Shown here: one piece after another, positions 39,769-46,570 of the stretch
Numbering within the stretch: position 1 is the stretch's first letter
How the letters are laid out: each line of letters opens with the position of its first letter
Origin: a virus
Virus record (IMG/VR): IMGVR_UViG_3300027747_002377
Span: 18,373 to 82,372 of that record
Direction: 5' to 3' (one strand)
DNA: 64,000 bases
Position numbers and translations under genes: made by a program
Notes under the pieces: model-generated
What the model was told of the DNA's origin: nothing
Database searches by the model: none
The model's input: only the letters and a program-made list of their open reading frames with translations

Positions 39769-40432
39769 TCTTGGTTACGTAAATCTTGGCACTGTCCAAG
39801 CTTACCCAACTGGTGGCACTGGGCCCACGGCTTATGGGCCTACCAGTTATTTCGGTAGTGATCCGCTTCCTCCACGGCCAGGGGACAACATCAATAACCC
39901 AGTTGACCTTGGGGACATTAGTACATTTGATTCACTTTTCAAAACACTTACGCTAACCAATACGCACGGCGGTTTAACTCGAATACAGACAACGTTCTAT
40001 AAAGTACGCCTTCTAAAGCCGCGTTCAATTCAATTTACACAGAACTACAGCCAAACTTCTTACGAATCAAAAACAAACAGAAACACTATAGTTTCAATTT
40101 ACTCTGTTGAGGATGGGAACCACAGAAGAGAATTACCAATTAACGACAATGGATACGTTTATACAACCTCAGCAATCCCTTATTCTGATTCGGACACCGA
40201 CATAATTGAAAGCCGTACGGCAGACTACCCAAACACAATTCTTCCAGAGGGGAATTATTTATTCTTAATCACAAACGACATCCGTTTTATTGAAACTACT
40301 TATTCAATCTCAATAATAATCTCATTAACTGACTGGCGTTATACGGATGAGCCAGTGGAGAAAGCTATTGACTTCGGTTCCATAACAGCCCCAGTGGATA
40401 CCTCTTTTGATTTCGGTGGTATAGCGGCATAA
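39737..40432 (+). CDS. Beta-rich virion-type protein
   Basis: 231 aa, Thr/Ser/Tyr-rich, all-beta in character, with FLITNDIRFIETTYSISIII near the end. The C-terminus repeats IDFGSIT / FDFGGIA. Fits a surface or fibre protein of the virion, but it is read rightward, unlike the other virion genes. No family recognised. Confidence 0.6.
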   Translation: MARYLTTLPSNLGYVNLGTVQAYPTGGTGPTAYGPTSYFGSDPLPPRPGDNINNPVDLGDISTFDSLFKTLTLTNTHGGLTRIQTTFYKVRLLKPRSIQFTQNYSQTSYESKTNRNTIVSIYSVEDGNHRRELPINDNGYVYTTSAIPYSDSDTDIIESRTADYPNTILPEGNYLFLITNDIRFIETTYSISIIISLTDWRYTDEPVEKAIDFGSITAPVDTSFDFGGIAA

Positions 40433-40433
40433 G

Positions 40434-40442
40434 TGCTACACT
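40434..40442 (+). promoter_or_regulatory. Extended -10 TGCTACACT
   Basis: TGC plus TACACT, 24 bases before GTG at 40466. One of a series of TGCTANNAT-like sites in front of separate units. Confidence 0.4.
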
Positions 40443-40465
40443 ATTAGCAGCAAACCGTCTGCACC

Positions 40466-40669
40466 GTGAAAGTCATTACTGTTGAGCAGTTTGAGCACGA
40501 TTTTGACGCCATAATGGATGACGTGTGTAGTAATTTAGAGCACTATAAAATACTTACGGAAGACTCTGCGGTTATGCTTATACCAGTAGCAGCTTATGAC
40601 TTTTTAAAAGACACGTACAAAGAATGGGTAAACGAATCAAAAACCGCCCCTGTTGAGGGCTTTGATTGA
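40466..40669 (+). CDS. Phd/YefM-like small protein
   Basis: 67 aa from GTG at 40466. MKVITVEQFEHDFDAIMDDV, then ILTEDSAVMLIPVAAYDFLK, resembles the Phd/YefM antitoxin fold (…f…….v……i……aV.ip..ey..l). No toxin gene is adjacent, so a stand-alone regulator is likely. Confidence 0.55.
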   Translation: MKVITVEQFEHDFDAIMDDVCSNLEHYKILTEDSAVMLIPVAAYDFLKDTYKEWVNESKTAPVEGFD

Positions 40670-40678
40670 TTTTATTTT

Positions 40679-41668
40679 TTAAGCAGTGGCGACGGCTGCT
40701 TTATCGGCGGCTTGTTTTTTAGCCAGGGTATCAAGATAGTCTTGAGAAGCGGTTGAAGGAAGTTTAAATTCGTCTTTTGGAGCTGCAGAGCCAGGCGTAG
40801 CACTGGTAGCGGCAGTAGAGCTTCCATCGGGTGCATAAAAATCACCAGCAGCTTCTCGCGTAAATTCTTTATTAGCGGCTAAAGCTTCTTGTTCTTTAGT
40901 ATCTGCCGAATAAACATGCTGCCCAGAAATAACGTTCATGTATCTTTGAACGTGTTTAGATCCTTCGGCACCTGGTGTTTTAAGTGCACGACCTAGTACG
41001 CCTTCACGTACGTAACCTCCTTTTTGTGCAGACTCAATTTCACCGGGATCAGAAGTAAGAAGATAATCATTAAAATCGCCCCTTCGCAATCTAACTATAT
41101 CAACTGCGTCAGGAGATTTATCTTCTTGTCCGAAAAGTTTAAAGGCTTCACCTTCTTTGGTCCATCCAGTTCGTTGAGCAGCTGCTGCTTCATCAGCGTT
41201 TTCTATATATACGTGAGCACCAGTAAGTGGGTTAAGTAGCCTATTTATTTGTTTAGAAGAAGAAGAAGCTGCCGGTGTAGATGCAGTAGCAGCGGTAGCA
41301 GCAGCAACATCTCTTTTTTTATTTACAGCCTCAACATAATCTTTTTGTGCTTCACTTGTAATACCTGTCCAAGTTGAACGTGCTGTTTTCCAAGGATCGA
41401 CACCACCGGTATTAGCTGAGGTATATTTATCAGCAATTGGAAGGGATGACAGGTAATTAGCAGCTTCTCCGGCCTGCCTACCACGTTCACGAGCAGCTTG
41501 TTCTTCTGGCGTACCGTATATTTGGTATCTACGATTTCGAAACTCTTCTGTTTCTGATTTAATTTTAGCTTTTAACTCAGCGCTACGTTGAAAGTCTGCT
41601 TCAGGAATTACAGAAGTGTAAAGCTTGGGGGCAGCTGGTGCTGGCAAAAAGCCGTATGTCGTGGCCAT
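40679..41668 (-). CDS. Virion-type protein with DUF5648-like repeats
   Basis: 329 aa. Helical Ala/Arg-rich N-terminal part. At about 139-285 there are three repeats with INRLLNPLTGAHVYIENADE, DIVRLRRGDFNDYLLTSDPG and QRYMNVISGQHVYSADTKEQ, each followed by a G-W/Y-x-x-EG-like turn. These match the DUF5648 pattern (…R.yn..tg.H.yt….E…l…G…EG.af). The Ala/Pro-rich tail is disordered. DUF5648 occurs in extracellular and virion proteins with unknown ligand. Confidence 0.6.
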   Translation of the reverse strand: MATTYGFLPAPAAPKLYTSVIPEADFQRSAELKAKIKSETEEFRNRRYQIYGTPEEQAARERGRQAGEAANYLSSLPIADKYTSANTGGVDPWKTARSTWTGITSEAQKDYVEAVNKKRDVAAATAATASTPAASSSSKQINRLLNPLTGAHVYIENADEAAAAQRTGWTKEGEAFKLFGQEDKSPDAVDIVRLRRGDFNDYLLTSDPGEIESAQKGGYVREGVLGRALKTPGAEGSKHVQRYMNVISGQHVYSADTKEQEALAANKEFTREAAGDFYAPDGSSTAATSATPGSAAPKDEFKLPSTASQDYLDTLAKKQAADKAAVATA

Positions 41669-41686
41669 AACCTTTTATTTTTTTAC

Positions 41687-42073
41687 GTGAAACTCTATAC
41701 TGATCTTACTACCAATAAATTGAGCCAGGTGCTGGATCCCTACAACCCCCAAGGGGCCGAGAACGATGATCAAAAAAAGCTCGGCGTAGGTAATGGGCCT
41801 TTTCATGAGGAGGAAGTTTTGCAGTACATGGTCCAGTTTAACGAACTATTGGCCAGTATGTCTACAAAGGTTATGTACTCGTTAATGACTTGGCAGCAAA
41901 AGCAGGTAGCGAAGTCCTGGTGGGAGGCCTGTAATTACGGCGGTAAGCCTAAGCCAGGTGATTTAAAACACATGGAAGACAGACGCAAATATTATGAGTG
42001 GGTTTTACGGTTGGACCATATAAGACAGTGGGAATTTGCGCTAAAAAACGTTAAGATACCGGCAGAACCGTAA
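41687..42073 (+). CDS. Hypothetical protein
   Basis: 128 aa from GTG at 41687 (an ATG is absent, and an in-frame TTG at 41588 would be antisense to the DUF5648-like gene). Helical, Trp-rich (MTWQQKQVAKSWWEACNYGG). No family recognised. Adjacent to the 195-aa gene, possible operon. Confidence 0.6.
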   Translation: MKLYTDLTTNKLSQVLDPYNPQGAENDDQKKLGVGNGPFHEEEVLQYMVQFNELLASMSTKVMYSLMTWQQKQVAKSWWEACNYGGKPKPGDLKHMEDRRKYYEWVLRLDHIRQWEFALKNVKIPAEP

Positions 42074-42083
42074 AATTTCTTTC

Positions 42084-42671
42084 ATGTTGTCGGACATCTG
42101 GCTTGAAGAGGAGATACCTGTAAGTCCGAACAAGGCTGCCGCTCCTATTGACCCTAATAAATACGTTAGTTATAGGTTCAACGGGCTTGATATACCTGAG
42201 GTAACCATAGAAAACCATGAAGAAAAGCTGGTACCGTCCCTGGCAAGACAGGTAGAAATGTTTTTACCGCCCTCAGGAAGCTTTGAGGAGGCTGATTTAA
42301 GGCGTTACCTAGAGCTTGTGCGTAGCTATGAGACCTCTACAAACGACCTTGTACTTGGGCTTTCATTGGCAGATCAAATACGCATATGTTTTAGCGACAT
42401 GGTGCCAGCAAAGATCTGTTCTAAGTTTCCTGACATCGATCTAGCCACAAAACGCAGGTATCGGTGCGTTGCTGAGTACCTTATACGCCAGGAGGAACTG
42501 ATCAAGATGAGGGATACATCAGGAAAACTGATAAAAGAAGTAGGCAACCTTGGGAAAATGGTAGTAATCTATCGTCCACTGCCAAAAATAAGGGAAACCT
42601 TAAGGCGTTCAGGTCTAGCTAACTTCATTAAGCCTTCGCCAAGGGAGCAGGCAGAGCAAGCCGTACAATAA
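42084..42671 (+). CDS. Hypothetical protein
   Basis: 195 aa, helical in the second half, basic C-terminus. A segment LSLADQIRICFSDMVPAKIC precedes a basic helix and GNLGKMVVIYRPLP. No domain recognised. Follows the 128-aa gene after ten bases. Confidence 0.6.
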   Translation: MLSDIWLEEEIPVSPNKAAAPIDPNKYVSYRFNGLDIPEVTIENHEEKLVPSLARQVEMFLPPSGSFEEADLRRYLELVRSYETSTNDLVLGLSLADQIRICFSDMVPAKICSKFPDIDLATKRRYRCVAEYLIRQEELIKMRDTSGKLIKEVGNLGKMVVIYRPLPKIRETLRRSGLANFIKPSPREQAEQAVQ

Positions 42672-42707
42672 TTTTCAAGGTATCCGAATCAATTTTTTCT
42701 TTTTTCT

Positions 42708-42716
42708 TGCTATCAT
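42708..42716 (+). promoter_or_regulatory. Extended -10 TGCTATCAT
   Basis: TGC followed by TATCAT (42711-42716), 26 bases before the ATG at 42743. Preceded by a T-rich run (CAATTTTTTCTTTTTTC), which may act as an UP-like or terminator tract. Confidence 0.5.
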
Positions 42717-42742
42717 CTTAAACAACCACACTTAAACAGCAT

Positions 42743-43150
42743 ATGACTAACTACAAAGCAAAGAAACTATCAAAGCTACTGGGAACAGCTTCGACCCAGA
42801 CGGAACGCTTGATGGCAGAGCTTGCCGTTGAAAGGGTTTGCGATGATATGTGTGATTTTTACGATAGGTTCTACTTCTTTGAGGGGCCAGGTGCAATGGT
42901 GTACGTGCCGATGGCCAAGGAAGAAAAAGATACTATGTTCTACATGACTGTTGCTGCGCTTATTGCAGCCAAAGCAGACTTTGAAAGTAAAGATATGGAT
43001 GGACTTGCCGAAGTAATGCGTAAGGCGATTGTTAAGGCGGAAGCCCTTGATCAAGAGAAGGAAGCTTTATTCATTATTCAGGATCCAGAGCACATGTCCC
43101 TGCTCCACTACAACCGTCAGAAGGGTGCGTCTGGGTTTGCTATGGCATGA
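42743..43150 (+). CDS. Hypothetical protein
   Basis: 135 aa, helical. QTERLMAELAVERVCDDMCD and EALFIIQDPEHMSLLHYNRQ segments. No family recognised. Overlaps the Dam-like gene by ATGA. Confidence 0.6.
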   Translation: MTNYKAKKLSKLLGTASTQTERLMAELAVERVCDDMCDFYDRFYFFEGPGAMVYVPMAKEEKDTMFYMTVAALIAAKADFESKDMDGLAEVMRKAIVKAEALDQEKEALFIIQDPEHMSLLHYNRQKGASGFAMA

Positions 43151-43767
43151 GTTACTACAAAAACCTACCTCGATACCTATTCCTCACCAGGATCTTAAGG
43201 ATAGAGGAGGACTGGTTAACTCCTGTTGAGTATTTACCATATATTTATGCATTGCTTGGTGACATTGACCTTGATCCATGCACAACAGAGCATGCAAACA
43301 AAGAGTACCTACGCGCAAAGAAAATATACACATTGAAAGAAGACGGGCTAAATACCCATGAACCTTGGCTTGGTAAGACTTATTTATTCCCTCCAACATA
43401 TGGACGTTGTTCTTTCAGTAAAGAGCGTGGAACCTGGAGGTGGGGATTAAAGGGCGGCCATAGGGGTAAATCCCCTTCTGTTGTATGGTTTAATCGTTTA
43501 GAAAAAGAGTGGAAGCTTCGGAATGTATCTGAGGCTTTACTTTTTTCTACGAGCCACGAAATATTAAGAAGCTGCCCTACGCTTTGGGATTACCCAGTTT
43601 GTATACCAAAAGATCGAGCCAGGTTGATACACGGAAGACTTATGTGTACACTTGGGGCACCGTTCACGTGGGGTTTCTTTGTTTATTTACCTGGGACAGA
43701 CCTTGGGTTTAATCAAGTAGACAGGTTTAAAGAAATTTTTTCCCACATAGGAAAAGTTATCTGTTAA
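43147..43767 (+). CDS. Phage Dam-like N6-adenine methyltransferase homologue, altered motif
   Basis: 206 aa. WLTPVEYLPYI … GDIDLDPCTTEHANKEYLRA … DGLNTHEPWLGKTYL follows the pattern of phage DNA N6-adenine methyltransferases (D-l-DPC …n… dGL…W.G). The catalytic NPPY motif is replaced by FPPTYG at 81-86. Catalysis is therefore doubtful. It may be a pseudo-enzyme or bind DNA or AdoMet only. It is encoded with the preceding 135-aa gene. Confidence 0.55.
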   Translation: MSYYKNLPRYLFLTRILRIEEDWLTPVEYLPYIYALLGDIDLDPCTTEHANKEYLRAKKIYTLKEDGLNTHEPWLGKTYLFPPTYGRCSFSKERGTWRWGLKGGHRGKSPSVVWFNRLEKEWKLRNVSEALLFSTSHEILRSCPTLWDYPVCIPKDRARLIHGRLMCTLGAPFTWGFFVYLPGTDLGFNQVDRFKEIFSHIGKVIC

Positions 43768-44011
43768 ACAGAGGGGCACGGAAGGCATTCTTAAAGCCGT
43801 AGGTACTGTCTCCAGGGCCAGATATAACAAAACGATTATCTTCTCTGCGCTCAGGGGTTATATTTTGCTCATTTGCGTCCTTACTTTTTTCTATATACTC
43901 TTTTAAAAAACGCTTACCAGAAATATTATCCGAGACATTTGAACCATTGGGCCCATCTGTTTCCTGGTACCTGTTATCAACGTCGTAGTCCTGACTTGTT
44001 TGTAATTTCAT
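43757..44011 (-). CDS. Hypothetical virion-type protein
   Basis: 84 aa, Asp/Asn/Gly/Arg-rich and probably disordered (DVDNRYQETDGPNGSNVSDN). The 3' end overlaps the Dam-like gene by 11 bases. The start lies beside the promoter of the DUF3310 gene. No family recognised. Confidence 0.5.
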   Translation of the reverse strand: MKLQTSQDYDVDNRYQETDGPNGSNVSDNISGKRFLKEYIEKSKDANEQNITPERREDNRFVISGPGDSTYGFKNAFRAPLFNR

Positions 44012-44019
44012 GCTAATAT
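44011..44019 (+). promoter_or_regulatory. Extended -10 TGCTAATAT
   Basis: TGC followed by TAATAT, 23 bases before the ATG at 44042. Same TGCTANNAT form as at 19356, 42708 and 52324. Confidence 0.45.
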
Positions 44020-44041
44020 TTGGGCAGCTACCTGCACTGAC

Positions 44042-44398
44042 ATGATTACTTTCCAGTCTACCCCAGCTGAAGACACCATTTTTTTTGGCGCAAGCAAGTC
44101 AAACAATTACTTTTCTGACAACAATTTTTGGTTTGATCAGGACAGCTCATTTACTTGTGCGCCTGCTAGTACGTCAAGTGATCGGATCAATTCGCCTACA
44201 CACTACAATAAAGACGAGGACATTGAGTGCATAGAAGCAATTAAGGCTGCACTAGGTACAGAGAAATTCCGTGGTTTTTGCCAAGGCAATGCAATCAAGT
44301 ATCTGTGGCGTGCTGACCATAAGAACGATACGGTTGAGGACCTAAAAAAATGCCGTTGGTATCTTGATCGTTTGATTGCATCGCACGAAAATATTTAA
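44042..44398 (+). CDS. DUF3310 / T7 gp1.7-like nucleotide kinase-type protein
   Basis: 118 aa. The DUF3310 core is complete: SPTHYN (51-56), DIECIEAIKAALG (60-72), FCQGNAIKYLWRADHKND (79-96), EDLKKCRWYLDRL (99-111). T7 gp1.7, the characterised member, phosphorylates dTMP and dGMP. An additional 45-residue N-terminal extension is Ser/Phe-rich. Fits the ThyX/dCMP-deaminase dTTP route. Confidence 0.85.
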   Translation: MITFQSTPAEDTIFFGASKSNNYFSDNNFWFDQDSSFTCAPASTSSDRINSPTHYNKDEDIECIEAIKAALGTEKFRGFCQGNAIKYLWRADHKNDTVEDLKKCRWYLDRLIASHENI

Positions 44399-45141
44399 AT
44401 GGTTTTACTGGAACCGAGGCCACCTTGTTCTTGGTTCCAGTATCGCCAAAATCTACGTAAGGTTTCCTGGGAAGGATCAAACTCAAGGAGTTTACGCTCT
44501 AAGTATTCAATTGCCTTAACTTGATTTGGTGTACCAAGATAACTTTCTCCAATATTAAGCAAACATTGATTAAGTTGGCACTTGTGCTCAAAGAATAAAG
44601 GTACTTTCTTGTCTGCCGCCAGGAAAAGATTAAGTTCTACGCGTCTACGGTTCATTAACTTTTCACCTGCGTTTAGATAACAAGGATTAATCAGGGGACT
44701 CCACTCCTTAATAATGGCCTTCTTACTGGCAAATGTATTTATTAACTCCAGCAAATAAGAATTTTTAAATGCGGCAAGTCCGACACTATGCGCATAACTT
44801 AGTACAGCTGCTTTCTTTTTATCGTTTAAATTAACAAATACATATTCTTGAACTTGTTTTGAAAACCCTTTGAGGTCTTCTACTAATTGTTTATTTACTT
44901 CTTCTGTGGTTGCCTTAGTAAAAAAATTAACCGCACGTTTATTTATGCGACAACTTTCGTATCCAATCTTATAGCAGTCATCTCCTTCATTCTTGTACGA
45001 ACCAAAACGCCCAAAACCTAAGTAGATTCTGGGCGTTGCGTAACGTTGAATTACATTTATTCCGTCTTGATTTAAGAACGGCGGAAAAACTTCCTCAGGG
45101 GACGACGACGCTGCCGTTGTAGCTGACTTCCGAGTAACCAT
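44395..45141 (-). CDS. GH24 lysozyme-like protein lacking the catalytic Glu
   Basis: 248 aa. The body aligns by eye to phage GH24 lysozymes: CYKIGYES (TIGYG region), AAVLSYAHSVGLAAFKNSYL (ALVSFTYNVG…STL region), LMNRRRVELNLFL (LARRRGAEVDLF). In the N-terminal catalytic segment the Glu is absent (NVIQRYATPRIYLGF). A 90-residue C-terminal helical domain follows. Probably a non-lytic virion or cell-wall-binding protein derived from a lysozyme. The intact paralogue is at 53109-54347. Confidence 0.55.
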   Translation of the reverse strand: MVTRKSATTAASSSPEEVFPPFLNQDGINVIQRYATPRIYLGFGRFGSYKNEGDDCYKIGYESCRINKRAVNFFTKATTEEVNKQLVEDLKGFSKQVQEYVFVNLNDKKKAAVLSYAHSVGLAAFKNSYLLELINTFASKKAIIKEWSPLINPCYLNAGEKLMNRRRVELNLFLAADKKVPLFFEHKCQLNQCLLNIGESYLGTPNQVKAIEYLERKLLEFDPSQETLRRFWRYWNQEQGGLGSSKTI

Positions 45142-45484
45142 CTAGCTCCAGGAGAACAATGTAATCCTTGCTTGCATTGGTTACGTTAACAGCAACTACA
45201 CCTTTGCCGCGACCATCTTTCACGATGTTAGCATAAACTTTGTAGCCAGATGGAGCACTAGACCCAGTATAAGCGTCTTCTTGGAAGATTTCCATCGTGT
45301 TAACACCGACGCTACGGTCAATGGTTACGATCAGATTTCCTGTGCTAGCTGGGTTTACACGGAAGCCACGAATGTTTAGGCCAGGGGTTGAAGAGGCTGT
45401 GGTTGTTCCTTGGTAAACAACTTCACTGCCAGCATTGACAAAAAAAGTATCAAGCGTTCCTTTGATAGTACGAGTAACAGCCAT
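45095..45484 (-). CDS. Beta-rich virion protein
   Basis: 129 aa, Val/Thr/Ser-rich with regular beta strands (IKGTLDTFFVNAGSEVVYQG, then NLIVTIDRSVGVNTMEIFQE). A head-decoration or tail-surface role is inferred. Overlaps the lysozyme-like gene by 47 bases in another frame. Confidence 0.6.
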   Translation of the reverse strand: MAVTRTIKGTLDTFFVNAGSEVVYQGTTTASSTPGLNIRGFRVNPASTGNLIVTIDRSVGVNTMEIFQEDAYTGSSAPSGYKVYANIVKDGRGKGVVAVNVTNASKDYIVLLELDGYSEVSYNGSVVVP

Positions 45485-45489
45485 GGCAA

Positions 45490-45711
45490 TTAAGAGAGTT
45501 GGCTCCCAGTAAGGTAGTTAAATTTAATTTCGGCATCGATGCCGTGTTCTTTCATAATACTGAAGAACATTTGTTTATCCATCATTTTTTGATGGAGCAT
45601 GTCCATAAATGCCTCTTCCAGTTCATCCCGGTCGAGTTGTTTCAGACTCAGCGCCGCAGCGTGCAGAGCAAACTCTTCATCTATGGGTAGCTCTAAAGCA
45701 TTGGCTTCCAT
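45490..45711 (-). CDS. NblA-like phycobilisome degradation protein
   Basis: 73 aa. LPIDEEFALHAAALSLKQLD, then REDELEEA-type helix with MDMLHQKMMDKQMFFSIMKE, matches NblA (E-F-x-L … r-e-x … l….m….n.…llk). NblA links phycobilisomes to the Clp protease. NblA genes are known in some cyanophages, where they probably release amino acids and lower light capture. It has its own TGCTAAGAT promoter (45734-45742). Confidence 0.65.
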   Translation of the reverse strand: MEANALELPIDEEFALHAAALSLKQLDRDELEEAFMDMLHQKMMDKQMFFSIMKEHGIDAEIKFNYLTGSQLS

Positions 45712-45733
45712 TTGTTGTCCAATCCATACTGTT

Positions 45734-45742
45734 ATCTTAGCA
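45734..45742 (-). promoter_or_regulatory. Extended -10 TGCTAAGAT (minus strand)
   Basis: TGC plus TAAGAT on the minus strand, 23 bases before the NblA-like start. No -35 hexamer at 17 bp. Confidence 0.45.
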
Positions 45743-45770
45743 GTTCTAAGTTATGCCGTCACCCCTACCG

Positions 45771-45920
45771 CTACATTGGCACTGAGGAAGGTCTGTACCG
45801 CTGATCAATAGTAAAATCAGGCAGATCAGGAACCCCTTCAATGTAACCTGGGACTAGAGCCGGTAACCGTTCTGTAATGTACTCTTTCAGGTAGTTTTCT
45901 GTTGCAGGGGTAGCAGCCAT
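45771..45920 (-). CDS. Small hypothetical protein (49 aa)
   Basis: ATG at 45920-45918, TAG at 45773-45771. The 49 aa begin MAATPATENYLKEYITERLP and end Pro/Arg-rich. It lies alone between the NblA-like gene and the 40-aa gene, on the minus strand like the neighbouring virion genes. Function unknown. Confidence 0.5.
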   Translation of the reverse strand: MAATPATENYLKEYITERLPALVPGYIEGVPDLPDFTIDQRYRPSSVPM

Positions 45921-46062
45921 CTTTATTCCATTTTTTATTTAAAAGAAGAGTGCTAAAAGCATAGGTGCTTCCAAAAACCAATCCGAATAGCAAAATGATC
46001 GGTTCCACTTGCGCTTTTGCTTTTGAACTACTATATTTTAAACAGCCCCATACTCAAAAGCA

Positions 46063-46185
46063 ATGTCAGATGATACCGTAATTAGGAAGCTAATGCAGGC
46101 AGCGGTAAGCGGGGCCAGTAAGCCACGGGTGTTTCGACACATAAAAGAAAAATACAAGTTCAGTGGCTTAGGAGCTAAAACTTAA
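46063..46185 (+). CDS. Small basic protein (40 aa)
   Basis: ATG at 46063, TAA at 46183. 40 aa, basic (MSDDTVIRKLMQAAVSGASK, then a Lys/Arg helix). A lone rightward gene, tail to tail with the gene ending at 46187, one base apart. Function unknown. Confidence 0.45.
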   Translation: MSDDTVIRKLMQAAVSGASKPRVFRHIKEKYKFSGLGAKT

Positions 46186-46186
46186 T

Positions 46187-46531
46187 TTAGTTAGCGGCAA
46201 TTTGAAATGTTATTCGAGCATTGTTTCCACCAGTTTCTTTTAAAAAATTTGCACGTACCCTGCGCATTGGGAACCCTGTAACGTTGTAAGCATAAACTCC
46301 GTTTTCAGTTATAGTATTGGAAAGCATAGCAGCATAGTTAGTACCGTCTGTACTACCTTCTAAGCGCACTACCACACTGGTATCAATGTCTTGCACGGTA
46401 ACCATTATGGTGTAGTTACGTGTTGATAGATAGTTGGTGACATAGACCTCATACGACTCAGTAACGCCAGGAATAGCAAGCGTGCAGGGTTCAAAGAATA
46501 ACGTCTGCTGGTAACCTTCGTAAAAACTCAT
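46187..46531 (-). CDS. Virion beta-domain protein, paralogue of 50623-50970
   Basis: 114 aa, beta-sandwich type. SVVVRLEGSTDGTNYAAML, NGVYAYNVTGFPMRRVRANF and ARITFQIAAN correspond in order to VVVRIEGSLDGTNFFNL, NGTYFYNYADRPLRQIRGN and VTFVISAK of the other protein. Probably a tail or capsid surface domain. Confidence 0.7.
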   Translation of the reverse strand: MSFYEGYQQTLFFEPCTLAIPGVTESYEVYVTNYLSTRNYTIMVTVQDIDTSVVVRLEGSTDGTNYAAMLSNTITENGVYAYNVTGFPMRRVRANFLKETGGNNARITFQIAAN

Positions 46532-46570
46532 TGCGGAACTACTAGTAGTAACAGTTTATCAAAGGTGGCG

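Noticed and set aside
40466-40669. Complete toxin-antitoxin pair with the Phd/YefM-like protein
   Set aside because: No toxin-like frame is adjacent on either strand. The neighbours are a beta-rich protein and the DUF5648-like gene.
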